Source of the DNA: Sphingomonas sp. PP-CE-3A-406
Lineage (GTDB): Bacteria > Pseudomonadota > Alphaproteobacteria > Sphingomonadales > Sphingomonadaceae
DNA: 64,000 bases
Reading direction: 5' to 3'
NCBI RefSeq assembly: GCF_003688625.1
Contig: NZ_RCWY01000002.1
Span: 930,001 to 994,000 of the forward strand
Shown here: one piece after another, positions 8,897-17,775 of the stretch
Layout of the letters: every line of letters starts with the position of its first letter
Position numbering within the stretch: position 1 is the first letter of the stretch
Notes under the pieces: generated by a model
The model's database searches: none
Told to the model about the DNA's origin: nothing
Seen by the model: only the letters and a program-made list of their open reading frames with translations
Made by a program: the position numbers and the translations under genes

Positions 8897-10602
8897 AGTC
8901 CGTGCTCGAAGCCCTCCAGCCGCTCGGCCGCGCGCTGATGCTGCCGATCGCGGTGCTGCCCGTCGCCGGGCTGTTGCTGCGGCTCGGCCAGCCCGACATG
9001 CTCGACATCGCGGTGCTCAGCGCTGCCGGTGACGCGATCTTCTCGCACCTTGGCCTGCTCTTCGCGATCGGTGTTGCCACCGGTTTCGCGCGCGACGGCA
9101 ACGGCGCGGCGTGTCTCGCGGGCGTGGTCTGCTACCTCGTGACGACGCAGGGCGCACAAGCGCTCATGACCGTCCCCGCCGACGCACTCAAGGAGTTCTC
9201 GGGCGACACGATCGCACTCGCCACCGCGGCGTGGAAGGCCAAGGCGATCGCGCGGCTCGACGTCCCGATCGGCATCCTTTCGGGACTGATCGGCGGCAGT
9301 TTCTACAACCGCTTCTCGGCGATCGCTCTCCCCGAATACCTCGCCTTCTTCGGTGGACGCCGGTTCGTGCCGATCGTCAGCGGCGTCGCGGGCCTCGCAC
9401 TCGGCATCATCGTCGGCCTCGGCTTCGGCGCGCTGAGCACGGGCATCGACGGCCTGAGCTACGGGATCAGCGGCGCTGGCGGGTTCGGCCTGTTCGCGTT
9501 CGGGCTGCTAAACCGCCTGCTGCTCGTCACCGGGCTCCACCATCTGCTCAACAACATCGTCTGGTTCGTCGCCGGTGATTATCACGGCACGACGGGCGAT
9601 CTGCGGCGCTTCTTCGCAGGCGATCCCAACGCCGGCGCCTTCATGGCCGGGTTCTTCCCCGTCATGATGTTCGGCCTGCCCGCCGCCTGCCTCGCCATGT
9701 ACCATTCGGCGCTGCCCGAGCGTCGCAAGGCGGTCGGCGGCATGCTGCTCAGCCTCGCGCTGACGTCCGCGCTGACCGGCGTGACCGAGCCGATCGAGTT
9801 CAGCTTCATGTTCTTGGCACCGGTGCTCTACGCGATCCATGCGGTGCTGACCGGGCTGTCGATGGCGCTCATGAACGCGCTCGGGGTGAAGCTCGGCTTC
9901 GGCTTCTCCGCCGGGCTGTTCGATTACGTGCTGAACTACGGCAAGGCGACCAAGCCGCTGCTGCTCCTGCCGGTCGGCCTCGCCTATGCCGCGATCTACT
10001 ACGTGCTGTTCCGCACCGTCATCAAGCGGCTCGACCTGCCGACCCCGGGTCGCGAGCGCGATGCGCCGGTCGCCGCTGCGGCGGTCGCCAAGAGCGAGCG
10101 TGGGGCAGCGTTTGCCGAAGCGCTCGGCGGCGCCGCCAACCTGACCAGCGTCGGCGCGTGCACGACTCGCCTGCGCCTGATCGTCGTCGACCAGGGCGCG
10201 GTGGATGAGGCACGGCTCAAGGCGCTCGGTGCGCGCGGCCTGATCCGTCCGTCCGACAAGGCGCTCCAGATCGTGCTCGGCCCGATCGCCGACTCGGTCG
10301 CGGTCGAGATCCGCGACGCGATCGCCGCCGGCGGACCAGCCCCGGTCGTCGCCGAACCGGCCGCCGAAGTCCCGGCGGATATCCGCCTGACAGCCGCGAC
10401 GATCGCGGCACTCGGCGGCACCGACAATATCGAGGCCGCTACTCGCCACGGCACGCGACTGCGCATCCGCCTGCACGACGCGGACCGCACCTCGCTATCG
10501 TCGCTCGAAGCGCTCGGCGTCCACGCCGTCGCCCGCCCCGCCCCCGGTCTCGTCCACCTGCTGTTCGACGCCAACCGCGCCGCGTCGATCATCGTCGCCT
10601 GA
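8893..10602 (+). CDS. nagE: PTS permease EIICB, N-acetylglucosamine type, with extra IIB-like domain
   Basis: Imports and phosphorylates GlcNAc. 569 residues. The IIC membrane domain (1 to about 380) contains the family motifs GLHHLLNN, GVTEPIEFSFMFLAP and GFGFSAGLFDYVLN. A IIB domain (about 400-480) has phospho-Cys423 in VGACTTRLRL. A second IIB-like segment (about 495-569) repeats the pattern LGG-N-...TRLRI but has His519 where the cysteine should be, so it cannot carry the usual phosphocysteine. There is no fused IIA, which is instead supplied by nagF. The start ATG overlaps the nagF stop. Substrate is inferred from nagA/nagB neighbours; glucose/GlcNAc permeases are close relatives. Confidence 0.93.
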   Translation: MKSVLEALQPLGRALMLPIAVLPVAGLLLRLGQPDMLDIAVLSAAGDAIFSHLGLLFAIGVATGFARDGNGAACLAGVVCYLVTTQGAQALMTVPADALKEFSGDTIALATAAWKAKAIARLDVPIGILSGLIGGSFYNRFSAIALPEYLAFFGGRRFVPIVSGVAGLALGIIVGLGFGALSTGIDGLSYGISGAGGFGLFAFGLLNRLLLVTGLHHLLNNIVWFVAGDYHGTTGDLRRFFAGDPNAGAFMAGFFPVMMFGLPAACLAMYHSALPERRKAVGGMLLSLALTSALTGVTEPIEFSFMFLAPVLYAIHAVLTGLSMALMNALGVKLGFGFSAGLFDYVLNYGKATKPLLLLPVGLAYAAIYYVLFRTVIKRLDLPTPGRERDAPVAAAAVAKSERGAAFAEALGGAANLTSVGACTTRLRLIVVDQGAVDEARLKALGARGLIRPSDKALQIVLGPIADSVAVEIRDAIAAGGPAPVVAEPAAEVPADIRLTAATIAALGGTDNIEAATRHGTRLRIRLHDADRTSLSSLEALGVHAVARPAPGLVHLLFDANRAASIIVA

Positions 10603-10670
10603 GCGATGCCTCTGCACGGAAGGTCGCCCGACGACTTTCCGGCACTCTCGTGAAATACTAGGATCGACAG

Positions 10671-11774
10671 ATGATGCGACACTCGGCTCTGCTCCCCGTC
10701 TCGATCATCGCCGCGGCGGTGGCGGGTTGCTCACCCTCCTCGCAGCCCACCGCGTCAGGAACGCGTAACGCGACCGCGCCGGCGCCTACGGAGACGCGCG
10801 CGACGCCGGCCACGCCCGCGGCCGTCACTGATACCCATATCAAGCCGACGCCGGGCGGGCTGAAGACCTTCGGCGACTGGGCGGTCGGCTGCGACAACGG
10901 CTTGCGATGCACGCTCGCCGCGCTGCTGCCCGAAGCCGGCATCGCAACGGGTAGTGGATCGCCGATCACGGTGAACATCACGCGCGAACCCGGCCCTGCC
11001 GGCGCAGTCTCGGTCAAGATCGCAACGGACAACGCGCACACGGCCCAACCCGCCGGCTTTGCGGTCGACAGCAAACCCACCGGATTACGCGACGCAGCCG
11101 GCCTCGCCGCGGCGATGGCGAACGGCACGGCGTTGAGCGTACGCGGGGCAAACGGCCGCCCGATCACGACGCTATCGCTGAAAGGCGCCGCCGCCGCACT
11201 CCGCTACATCGACGCACAGCAAGGCCGCGTCGGCGGCACCGACGCGATCGTCGCCAAGGGCCCCGCCCCGTCACGCGCGCGCGCGCCGTCGCTCCCGGCC
11301 ATCGCCAGGATCGCGCCCTCGGGCACTGCTGCCAAGCTCACTGCCGCCCAGATCGCAACGCTGCGCAAACGCGCCACCTGCAATGCCGAGGGCTTCACCC
11401 CCGAAACACACGCGCTCGGCGGCGGCAAGTCGCTGGTGATCTTCCCTTGCTCGACCGGTGCCTACAATCTGATCAGCGCGCTCTTCATCGTCGACGGCGC
11501 CGAGATCACCCCAGCCCAGTTCGACGCCCCCGCAGGCTTCGAGGCGACCGGCGCCGACCCCGGCACCCCCGTCAAAAGCGTCATCAACGGCGCGTTCGAG
11601 AACGGCGTCCTGACCAGCGACGCCAAGGGCCGCGGCCTGGGCGACTGCGGCGTCCACCAGCGCTTCGTCTGGGACGGCACCCGCTTCCGCCTCTCCGAAC
11701 AGTCGGAAATGCGTGAATGCCGCGGCAACGCAGACTTCATCACCACCTGGCGCGCCCGCGTGATCCGGCCCTGA
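10671..11774 (+). CDS. DUF1176 domain lipoprotein
   Basis: 367 residues with a lipoprotein signal; the lipobox is AVAGC with lipidated Cys20. A Thr/Pro/Ala-rich spacer follows. The DUF1176 body starts at about residue 62 with KTFGDWAVGCDNGLRCTLAA and continues through SLKGAAAALRYIDAQQGR and VGGTDAIVAKGP to the C-terminal cysteine-bearing region CGVHQRFVWDGTRF. DUF1176 proteins are envelope proteins of unknown role that are common in alphaproteobacteria. It is 68 bp after nagE but has no link to sugar use. Two adjacent ATGs (10671, 10674) are equally possible. Confidence 0.85.
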   Translation: MMRHSALLPVSIIAAAVAGCSPSSQPTASGTRNATAPAPTETRATPATPAAVTDTHIKPTPGGLKTFGDWAVGCDNGLRCTLAALLPEAGIATGSGSPITVNITREPGPAGAVSVKIATDNAHTAQPAGFAVDSKPTGLRDAAGLAAAMANGTALSVRGANGRPITTLSLKGAAAALRYIDAQQGRVGGTDAIVAKGPAPSRARAPSLPAIARIAPSGTAAKLTAAQIATLRKRATCNAEGFTPETHALGGGKSLVIFPCSTGAYNLISALFIVDGAEITPAQFDAPAGFEATGADPGTPVKSVINGAFENGVLTSDAKGRGLGDCGVHQRFVWDGTRFRLSEQSEMRECRGNADFITTWRARVIRP

Positions 11775-11777
11775 CCC

Positions 11778-11801
11778 GCCCCCTCTCCTTCGAGGGAGGG
11801 G
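11778..11801. terminator. GC-rich hairpin between DUF1176 gene and trpC
   Basis: An inverted repeat of C/T-rich and G/A-rich arms around CTTC lies directly after the stop at 11774, in the convergent gap before trpC. There is no T-run, so it may be a repeat-derived hairpin rather than a classical terminator. Confidence 0.4.
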
Positions 11802-11854
11802 CACGAGCAGGGCGCGGATGACGCGTCGGAATTCCGCACGCGGTTATTCCTGGA

Positions 11855-12658
11855 TCAGCTTGCGTCTTCGCCTTTCAGGAGAACGCGCGTCGCGCTCTCG
11901 ACATCGTCTTTTCGCATGAGGCTTTCGCCGACCAGGAACGACGTGATGCCGGCAGCCTGGAGCCGCTGACAGTCGGCATGCGTGAAAATGCCGCTTTCGC
12001 CGATGATCAGGCGATCGTCGGGTACCATCGGCGCCAGCTTTTCGCTGTTCGCCAGACTCACTTCGAAGGTGCGCAGATCTCGATTGTTGATACCGATCAG
12101 CGGCGAGGACAGTTTCAGCGCTCTCTCCATCTCCGGTTCGTCATGGACCTCGACCAGAACATCCATGCCCAGCGCGAAAGCCCGGTCCTGGAGGCGAACC
12201 GCGTCGTCGTCGGACAGCGATGCCATGATCAGCAGGATGCAGTCCGCACCCCAGGCGCGGGCTTCGTCCACCTGATAGGTTTCGAACATGAAGTCCTTGC
12301 GCAGCGCCGGCAGGCTGCAGGCCGCACGAGCGGCGGTGAGGAACGCCGGTGCACCCTGGAAGCTCGGCGCATCCGTCAGCACCGAAAGACACGCGGCACC
12401 GCCTGCTTCGTAAGCGCGCGCAAGGGCGGGTGGATCGAAATCCGAACGGATCAGGCCCTTGGACGGGCTGGCCTTCTTGATTTCCGCGATGAGCCCGAAC
12501 AGGCCGGCGCTTTGCCGCGCGACCAGGGCCTTGTGAAAGCCGCGTGGAGCCTCCTGATCGGCTTGCATCGCCCGGAGGTCGGCAAGCGATACCGTGGCTT
12601 TCGCGGCCTCTATTTCCTGGCGCTTATAGGCTTCGATTTTCTTGAGGATGCTGGTCAT
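11855..12658 (-). CDS. trpC: Indole-3-glycerol phosphate synthase
   Basis: Tryptophan pathway enzyme that closes the indole ring of CdRP. 267 residues, normal length. Conserved motifs: [14 protein letters not shown] (about 55-68) with the catalytic lysine, [43 protein letters not shown] and GESGIFTH, ending [12 protein letters not shown] 12658 gives the usual [13 protein letters not shown] start; longer upstream frames are not conserved. It stands alone here: no trpD, trpE or moa genes surround it, although sphingomonad trpC normally sits next to trpD. The wording of the sequence ([29 protein letters not shown]) looks to me more like rhizobial TrpC, so it may be an extra copy. Confidence 0.93.
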   Translation of the reverse strand: MTSILKKIEAYKRQEIEAAKATVSLADLRAMQADQEAPRGFHKALVARQSAGLFGLIAEIKKASPSKGLIRSDFDPPALARAYEAGGAACLSVLTDAPSFQGAPAFLTAARAACSLPALRKDFMFETYQVDEARAWGADCILLIMASLSDDDAVRLQDRAFALGMDVLVEVHDEPEMERALKLSSPLIGINNRDLRTFEVSLANSEKLAPMVPDDRLIIGESGIFTHADCQRLQAAGITSFLVGESLMRKDDVESATRVLLKGEDAS

Positions 12659-12977
12659 GTCAGATGCAATTCCTTTGGTCGCTGCTGCCAGAGACGGGGT
12701 CGGCCGTCCGGAGACGTGCAGGTGGACGGCTTCTACAGCGCAACGCCTGGGAGCGCATCCGGCCGAACCGGCCATTAATCGCAGCGTTCGATCATTTCGG
12801 CGATTGGCTCGGGGCCGAGGTGGCCGCCCGGCGCACTTTGGTCGCGTACTGGCACGCGGTTCGGCGAGGGCATATTCGCCAAATCACGGCTAGGTATCCC
12901 ATGTCTGCAAATAGAGGTAAGCGGAATGGCCGAGATGAGAGGAAAGCGGACCGACCGCTTTCTGGCAGCCGCGCAGC
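12659..12977. other. 319-bp gap upstream of trpC with no supported gene
   Basis: Open frames of 80 to 105 codons exist on both strands, but none has a recognisable family, a good ribosome site or a signal peptide. The region should contain the trpC promoter (minus strand). I find no clear hairpin or leader peptide with tandem Trp codons that would indicate attenuation. Confidence 0.4.
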
Positions 12978-13253
12978 CTAGCTGCCGGTAGGCTGTTTGG
13001 CCGGGCGACGTATAACGCCGGCTGCCGCCATCGTCAGAGCCGCCAAAGCGACTAAGCAATAGGTCGCGCCAAGCTCAGGATTACCAGCCACCCACAACAG
13101 CGGGCTCGCGAGCGTTAGAGCCGGAAAACTGTAGGCTGTTACTAACCACCAGCCCGCATCGCCATCATACTGCCAACCGGCGAAATTGCTGATGGCGAGC
13201 GCAGCAGAGGCCGTCCAGAGGTAGGCAAGGCACCATAGAATGATGCGGGTCAT
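12978..13253 (-). CDS. Small membrane protein, hypothetical
   Basis: 91 residues. Not recognised as a family. It begins MTRIILWCLAYLWTASAALA, a membrane segment or signal anchor. Two more hydrophobic stretches follow (about 36-53 and 63-82), then a basic, Pro-containing tail. A three-helix inner-membrane protein is likely. ATG 13253 was chosen because the hydrophobic reading starts there; an upstream extension is Arg-rich and not plausible. It lies in a less GC-rich patch of small orphan genes. Confidence 0.5.
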   Translation of the reverse strand: MTRIILWCLAYLWTASAALAISNFAGWQYDGDAGWWLVTAYSFPALTLASPLLWVAGNPELGATYCLVALAALTMAAAGVIRRPAKQPTGS

Positions 13254-13359
13254 CAGTGGCCGTGCGATCTTCACCGCGTCATGCTGCCTTGCTGAACAAC
13301 CGTCTGCAATCGGAAAGCGTGATCGCGACCGGAAACGGCAAGAGATGGGCGAAAGCGGA

Positions 13360-13512
13360 CTAAGGCCATCGGCAACCGCTCGGCACACAAGCTCCACTCA
13401 CGGTCAGCCAGCGCCCATAGATTACACCCGCAGAGAACAGGCATATTGCGGCAGCGAACGCTATGGCGACCCAAATCCGCCTGCGGCGCTTCGTTGTCGT
13501 TTTCGAATCCAT
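13360..13512 (-). CDS. Very small membrane protein, hypothetical
   Basis: 50 residues. A basic head (MDSKTTTKRRRR) is followed by one membrane helix (about 13-33) and a short tail with two cysteines (VSGACVPSGC). The positive-inside head suggests a single-pass inner-membrane protein with the Cys tail outside. No family recognised. The longer reading upstream of ATG 13512 has no conserved character. Existence as a gene is plausible, not proven. Confidence 0.4.
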   Translation of the reverse strand: MDSKTTTKRRRRIWVAIAFAAAICLFSAGVIYGRWLTVSGACVPSGCRWP

Positions 13513-13591
13513 ACCGCCACCATCGGGTACCGCGTCAATGTCCGCAACTGGGCGGGAGCAGACATTGACGCGCAGGGTGGATGTGGCCCGG

Positions 13592-14239
13592 CTATTCAGG
13601 CGGCAGCGAGGGCCCCGGTCGCACGAGAAATGCATTCTTCGTGGAAAACTCGACAGCAAAAGCCTGGACAGATTCAGTCGGTCTGTTCGCAACATCTAAA
13701 ACTGGTTTGAAGGTGACGGAAGTTGCGGCGACCTTGCAGAGGGCACGGTCGAGCGCATCGGGCGAAGCGCGGCTATACAGCATGTTCCTGCACGTAAGCA
13801 CTTTGCCGGTTGGATCCACGATCAGTGAAGAGAACCGCCTAGCAAAGACAGCGCCTGGGTTAGGCAAGCGCTCAACTACCAGCTGGAGATCAACAGATGG
13901 TGGGATCAGGCCTCCATCTTTGAAAAATGTTACTCCTGCACTTATTGTTCCGTATGCCGCCTTCCCATCGCCACCAAGCGCCGGCTGCCCCTTGATACCA
14001 AGGTATAGCTTGCAACCGGCTGTATCCAACTTGGGATGGCCGCTTGGAACCACGACATCGCAATGTATAATTCTTCCGGTTGGATCAACCGTTAAGAGGA
14101 GTCTTGCTGTGGCGCCTGCGTCCTTCGAATCATAGCCATAACGGAAAGGGCCGGTCATCTGCGACGGCCGTAGCGGACTAATGATAGGCGGACGCGGGTA
14201 ATCCACGTCCGTCACCCCGGCCAGGAGCAATACGATCAT
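13592..14239 (-). CDS. Protein with two TonB-C-like repeats, hypothetical
   Basis: 215 residues. Starts with a short hydrophobic stretch (MIVLLLAGV). It has two related modules of the pattern DPTG-[RK]-[IV]-x-x-C...LD-A-x-C-K: residues about 50-80 (VDPTGRIIHCDVVVPSGHP) and about 140-175 (VDPTGKVLTCRNMLYSRAS). This pattern is typical of the C-terminal domain of sphingomonad TonB-like proteins, in which paired cysteines are common. There is no N-terminal TonB helix or proline-rich spacer, so it is not a working energy transducer; a periplasmic orphan is more likely. AGGAGG precedes ATG 14239 at a suitable distance. The base composition is lower in GC than neighbours. Confidence 0.6.
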   Translation of the reverse strand: MIVLLLAGVTDVDYPRPPIISPLRPSQMTGPFRYGYDSKDAGATARLLLTVDPTGRIIHCDVVVPSGHPKLDTAGCKLYLGIKGQPALGGDGKAAYGTISAGVTFFKDGGLIPPSVDLQLVVERLPNPGAVFARRFSSLIVDPTGKVLTCRNMLYSRASPDALDRALCKVAATSVTFKPVLDVANRPTESVQAFAVEFSTKNAFLVRPGPSLPPE

Positions 14240-14434
14240 TCCAGGCCCCCCTCCTCACCGTCGGCCAGCGGAGACCCTTCTCTCTTCGCGGCGCCAGTGT
14301 CTTTCTGCAATATCATGAAATGCAGGGCAAGCGTTCTAGCTAAGCTACAGACGTTCGCCCCGGTTTGATCAACGATCGTCTACAATTGGGCGATACCAAC
14401 ATCGCCCCGATCGGCAACGCTGGTCAACCGCGCC

Positions 14435-15412
14435 TCAGGGTGCCGGCCGCTCCACCTGGGCCTCGGCCAGATACACGCCAAACAGCCCCTCGGGATCGGT
14501 CCACGCCGCCACCGGCGTCCACCCGCCCGACCGCAGCAGGATCCGCGCATCCCGCGCGCCATACTTATGCGAATTTTCGGTGTGTATCGTCTCGCCGGCA
14601 GTCATTTCGAACGACCGCCCATCGACGGTAAACGCGACGTCGCGTGTCGCCTCCAGGTGCATCTCGATCCGCGCGCGATCGTCGTTCCACACGGCCTTGT
14701 GCCGGAACGCGTCGACCGGGATATCGCCGTCCAGTTCGCGGTTGATCCGCTCGAGCAGGTTCAGGTTGAACGCCGCCGTCACGCCCTGCGCATCGTCATA
14801 CGCGGGCACCAGCACGTCCTCGCCCTTGATCCGGTCCATCCCGATCAGCAACATCGCGCCGACACCGAGCGACGATCGCATCGCGCGCAACAGATCGACC
14901 GCCATCAGCGGGATCATATTGCCGATCGTCGACCCCGGAAAGAAGCCCAGCTTCGGCGTATCCGCGATCGTCTTTGGCAAGCTCAGCGGCCGCATGAAGT
15001 CCGCCTCGAACGGCAGCACCAGCAGATCCGGAAACTGCTCGCCCAGCACCTTCGACGACTCCCGCAGGAAATCCCCCGAGATATCGATCGGCACGTATAC
15101 CGACGGTGCAACAGCCTCGAGCAGGATCGGCGTCTTGGTCGACGATCCCGACCCGAACTCGACGACCGCACGCCCGGCGCCCGCAAGCGTCGCCACTTCG
15201 GGGCACGCGGTCTCAAGGATCGAACGCTCGGTCCGCGTCGGATAATATTCGGGCAAATCCGTGATCTTCTCGAACAGCTCCGACCCGCGCCGGTCGTAGA
15301 ACCAGCGCGCCGGAATCGCCCGCGGGCGCCGCGCAAGGCCGTCCAGCACGTCCGCGCGGAATTGCGGGTCGGCGAGCGTCTGCTCGCCGTCCTCGATCTC
15401 AGGCTTCAACAT
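14435..15412 (-). CDS. egtD: L-histidine N-alpha-methyltransferase (ergothioneine)
   Basis: Trimethylates histidine to hercynine with SAM. 325 residues, matching the family length. Visible signatures: IPARWFYDRRGSELFEKIT, LPEYYPTRTE, VVEFGSGSSTKTPILLEA (SAM site), LGFFPGSTIGNM, LIGMDRIKG and the C-terminal ENSHKYG. ATG 15412 shares its A with the stop of egtB (TGATG), so the pair is translationally coupled. No egtA, egtC or egtE is present in the window. Confidence 0.95.
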   Translation of the reverse strand: MLKPEIEDGEQTLADPQFRADVLDGLARRPRAIPARWFYDRRGSELFEKITDLPEYYPTRTERSILETACPEVATLAGAGRAVVEFGSGSSTKTPILLEAVAPSVYVPIDISGDFLRESSKVLGEQFPDLLVLPFEADFMRPLSLPKTIADTPKLGFFPGSTIGNMIPLMAVDLLRAMRSSLGVGAMLLIGMDRIKGEDVLVPAYDDAQGVTAAFNLNLLERINRELDGDIPVDAFRHKAVWNDDRARIEMHLEATRDVAFTVDGRSFEMTAGETIHTENSHKYGARDARILLRSGGWTPVAAWTDPEGLFGVYLAEAQVERPAP

Positions 15413-16680
15413 CAGATATCTTTCGCGAGACGCACGCCGGTGAACTGCCACCGTTGGTGCGGATAAAAGAAATTGCGGTAGCTCGGCCGGGCATGTCCAC
15501 GCGGCGTGGCACAGCTGCCCCCGCGCAGGATGAACTGCGAACTCATGAACTTGCCGTTGTATTCGCCGACCGCGCCGGCCGCGGTCACGAAGCCGGGATA
15601 CGGGCGATACGCGCTGCCGGTCCACTCCCAGACGTCGCCGAAAAACGCCGGGCCATTTGCCGCAGGCCGAGGCTCAACCGGCCCCGCGACGTCCATCTGA
15701 TTGCCACCGTTCGCGTCGTGCGTGGCCGCCGCCGCCTCCCATTCGAACTCGGTCGGCAACCGTGCGCCGGCCCAGCTCGCATACGCATCCGCCTCGAAGA
15801 AGCTCACATGCGTCACCGGCGCCGCTGGATCGATCGCGCGCCGGCCATCGAGCCCGAAGCGCGTCCAGCCCGCCTCGCCCTGCTCCCAATAGAGCGGCGC
15901 GACGATGCCCTCGGCCTTCACCCACGCCCAGCCATCCGCCAGCCAATGCCGCGCTTCAGTGTAGCCCCCGTCGGCAATGAACGCCGCCCATTCGCCGTTC
16001 GTCACGGTCCGGTCGGCGATCGCATGCGGCACCAGCAGGGCGGCGTGCCGCGGTTCCTCGCAATCGAACGCGAACCCATCGCCGTCATGCCCGACCTCGA
16101 CGATCCCGCTCTCGCGCGCGATCCAGCCGATCGGCCCCGGCATCTCGACCGGTACTTTCCGCGGCGCCGGCCACATCGCGGGCTCCAGCGGGTTTTTGGA
16201 AAACATGTGGAGGATGTCCGTCACCAGCAATTCCTGGTGCTGCTCCTCGTGATGACACCCGAGCGCCACCAGCGTCTGCGCATCCGCCGACAAGCCGGGC
16301 AGTGCATCGAGCAGCGCCGCATCGACATGCGCACGGTACGCCCGCACCTCGTCGAGCGACGGCCGCGTCACCATCCCGCGCCGATCGCGCGCATGGCGCC
16401 GCCCCTCGGCCTCGTAATAGCTGTTGAACAGGAACGGAAAACGCTCGTCGTGCAGCGCATAACCATCGACATGATCGCGCAATACGAAGGTCTCGAAAAA
16501 CCACGTCGTATGCGCCAGATGCCACTTGGTCGGCGACGCGTCGTCCATCGACTGCACCGTCGCATCTGCATCCGACAGCGGCGCGGCGAGCGCCAGCGTC
16601 AGCGCGCGTACGGCGGAAAAACGCTCACTCAAATCCGACGAATGAGCGGGAGTGATATCTGGACGAACAGGCTGCGGCAT
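15412..16680 (-). CDS. egtB: Hercynine oxygenase / sulfoxide synthase (ergothioneine)
   Basis: Non-haem iron enzyme that couples hercynine to a thiol donor with O2. 422 residues. The N-terminal DinB-like half carries the iron ligands His57 ([11 protein letters not shown]), His144 and His148 ([10 protein letters not shown]). The C-terminal FGE-sulfatase half (about 190-422) has [29 protein letters not shown] and [10 protein letters not shown]. Without EgtA and EgtC nearby, the sulfur donor may be cysteine directly or gamma-Glu-Cys made elsewhere; the sequence does not settle this. Selenoneine synthase is unlikely because no senB or senC neighbours exist. pduO starts 48 bp upstream on the same strand. 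Confidence 0.94.
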   Translation of the reverse strand: MPQPVRPDITPAHSSDLSERFSAVRALTLALAAPLSDADATVQSMDDASPTKWHLAHTTWFFETFVLRDHVDGYALHDERFPFLFNSYYEAEGRRHARDRRGMVTRPSLDEVRAYRAHVDAALLDALPGLSADAQTLVALGCHHEEQHQELLVTDILHMFSKNPLEPAMWPAPRKVPVEMPGPIGWIARESGIVEVGHDGDGFAFDCEEPRHAALLVPHAIADRTVTNGEWAAFIADGGYTEARHWLADGWAWVKAEGIVAPLYWEQGEAGWTRFGLDGRRAIDPAAPVTHVSFFEADAYASWAGARLPTEFEWEAAAATHDANGGNQMDVAGPVEPRPAANGPAFFGDVWEWTGSAYRPYPGFVTAAGAVGEYNGKFMSSQFILRGGSCATPRGHARPSYRNFFYPHQRWQFTGVRLAKDI

Positions 16681-16728
16681 CGATTATCCTTCAATGCGTC
16701 GCCCGGTACCGCAACGCGCGAACGCCGA

Positions 16729-17313
16729 TCACGCCTGCGCGCGCGTAGCCCCCGGTCGCCAAAGAACGTCGCCGGCCCCGTTTTGGTTCACCGCCCGCGA
16801 CGCCACGAACAGGAAATCGGATAGCCGGTTAACATACGCTAATGCCGCCGGATTCAACGGCATATCATGCGTCGCCGCGACCGCGGATCGCTCCGCGCGT
16901 CGTGAAATCGCCCGCGCTAGATGCAGCGCGGCGGCCTGCGGCGACCCGCCCGGCAGGATGAAGCTCCGCAACGGCGCGAGGTGCACGTTCATCGCATCGA
17001 TCTCGCGCTCGAGTCGCTCGACCTGCGCCGGCACGATCCGCAGCACCATCTCCGACGGTGCAAATCCGTCGTCGGTTGCAGGCGTCGCAAGGTCGGCACC
17101 AAGATCGAACAGGTCGTTCTGGATCCGCTCCAGTGCGAAGGCGAGCGGATCATCGCCGAGCGCCACCACCGCCACGCCGATCGCCGAGTTCGCCTCGTCG
17201 ACATCGCCGATCGCCTGCATCAGCGCGCTAGCCTTCGACACCCGCGACCCGTCGACCAGCCCCGTCGTGCCGTCGTCACCCGTTCGCGTGTAGATCTTGT
17301 TGAGCTTGACCAT
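16729..17313 (-). CDS. pduO: Cob(I)alamin adenosyltransferase, PduO type
   Basis: Transfers adenosyl from ATP to cob(I)alamin to make coenzyme B12. 194 residues. The N-terminal ATP motif is KIYTRTGDDGTTGLVDGSRV (6-25). The conserved core follows with GDVDEANSAIG, QNDLFDLGADLATP, FILPGGS and the Arg-rich signature AISRRAERSAV, ending NRLSDFLFVASR. It lies between the HIG1 protein and egtB on the same strand, so the genes may be co-transcribed, although a REP palindrome separates it from the HIG1 gene. Confidence 0.95.
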   Translation of the reverse strand: MVKLNKIYTRTGDDGTTGLVDGSRVSKASALMQAIGDVDEANSAIGVAVVALGDDPLAFALERIQNDLFDLGADLATPATDDGFAPSEMVLRIVPAQVERLEREIDAMNVHLAPLRSFILPGGSPQAAALHLARAISRRAERSAVAATHDMPLNPAALAYVNRLSDFLFVASRAVNQNGAGDVLWRPGATRAQA

Positions 17314-17353
17314 CGGCCGATTCCTTCTGCCCGACCATGCTGTGCCACAAACC

Positions 17354-17438
17354 CGTCACCCGAGCGAAAGCTGGGGTATCCCTGGTGGCTCGCGACATCC
17401 GCCTAACATCGATATTCCGGCTTTCGCTGGGATGACGG
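17354..17438. repeat. REP-type palindromic element, family B
   Basis: Outer arms CGTCACCCGAGCGAAAGC and its partner GCTTTCGCTGGGATGACGG enclose an inner segment. The whole element, including the loop, is clearly homologous to the copy at 20456-20539. It occupies the gap between the HIG1 gene and pduO. Confidence 0.85.
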
Positions 17439-17461
17439 TAATTAGAAAAGCGCGTTAGACC

Positions 17462-17692
17462 CTAGTTCCGTCCGGCCGCGAACAGGATCACGACGACGAT
17501 CAGGATCGCCAGCGCCTGGAAGAAGATCCGCTGCTGCATCATCCGATTCGACTTAAGCGATGCAGCGCTGGGACCATTACCGTCGCGGACTTGTGCCGTG
17601 CCCTCCTGCAGGAACGACACGACGCCCCGCACCAGAGCCACGACGGTCGCGATCAGCGCCGCGATCAGGAGGATGACGAGGAATGTGTTCAT
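17462..17692 (-). CDS. HIG1-domain / twin-transmembrane small protein
   Basis: 76 residues with two membrane helices (about 3-25 and 56-74) joined by a polar loop containing LKSNRMMQQRIFFQ. This matches the short bacterial HIG1-domain proteins, which in mitochondria and alphaproteobacteria associate with cytochrome oxidase. The substrate or partner here is unknown. It is divergent from the DUF3147 gene across 83 bp and precedes pduO on the same strand. Confidence 0.8.
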   Translation of the reverse strand: MNTFLVILLIAALIATVVALVRGVVSFLQEGTAQVRDGNGPSAASLKSNRMMQQRIFFQALAILIVVVILFAAGRN

Positions 17693-17775
17693 GAAGGGAA
17701 TGTAAGCGCACCGGATGCTGCTAGCAATGGCCGTAGCAGTGTTGCGGAACCCTTCGTGATGCGTGCAAATGCTGC

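Noticed and set aside
12664..12981. Possible 105-codon plus-strand gene upstream of trpC
   Set aside because: No ribosome site, no family, and it would start inside the trpC promoter region; composition does not support coding.
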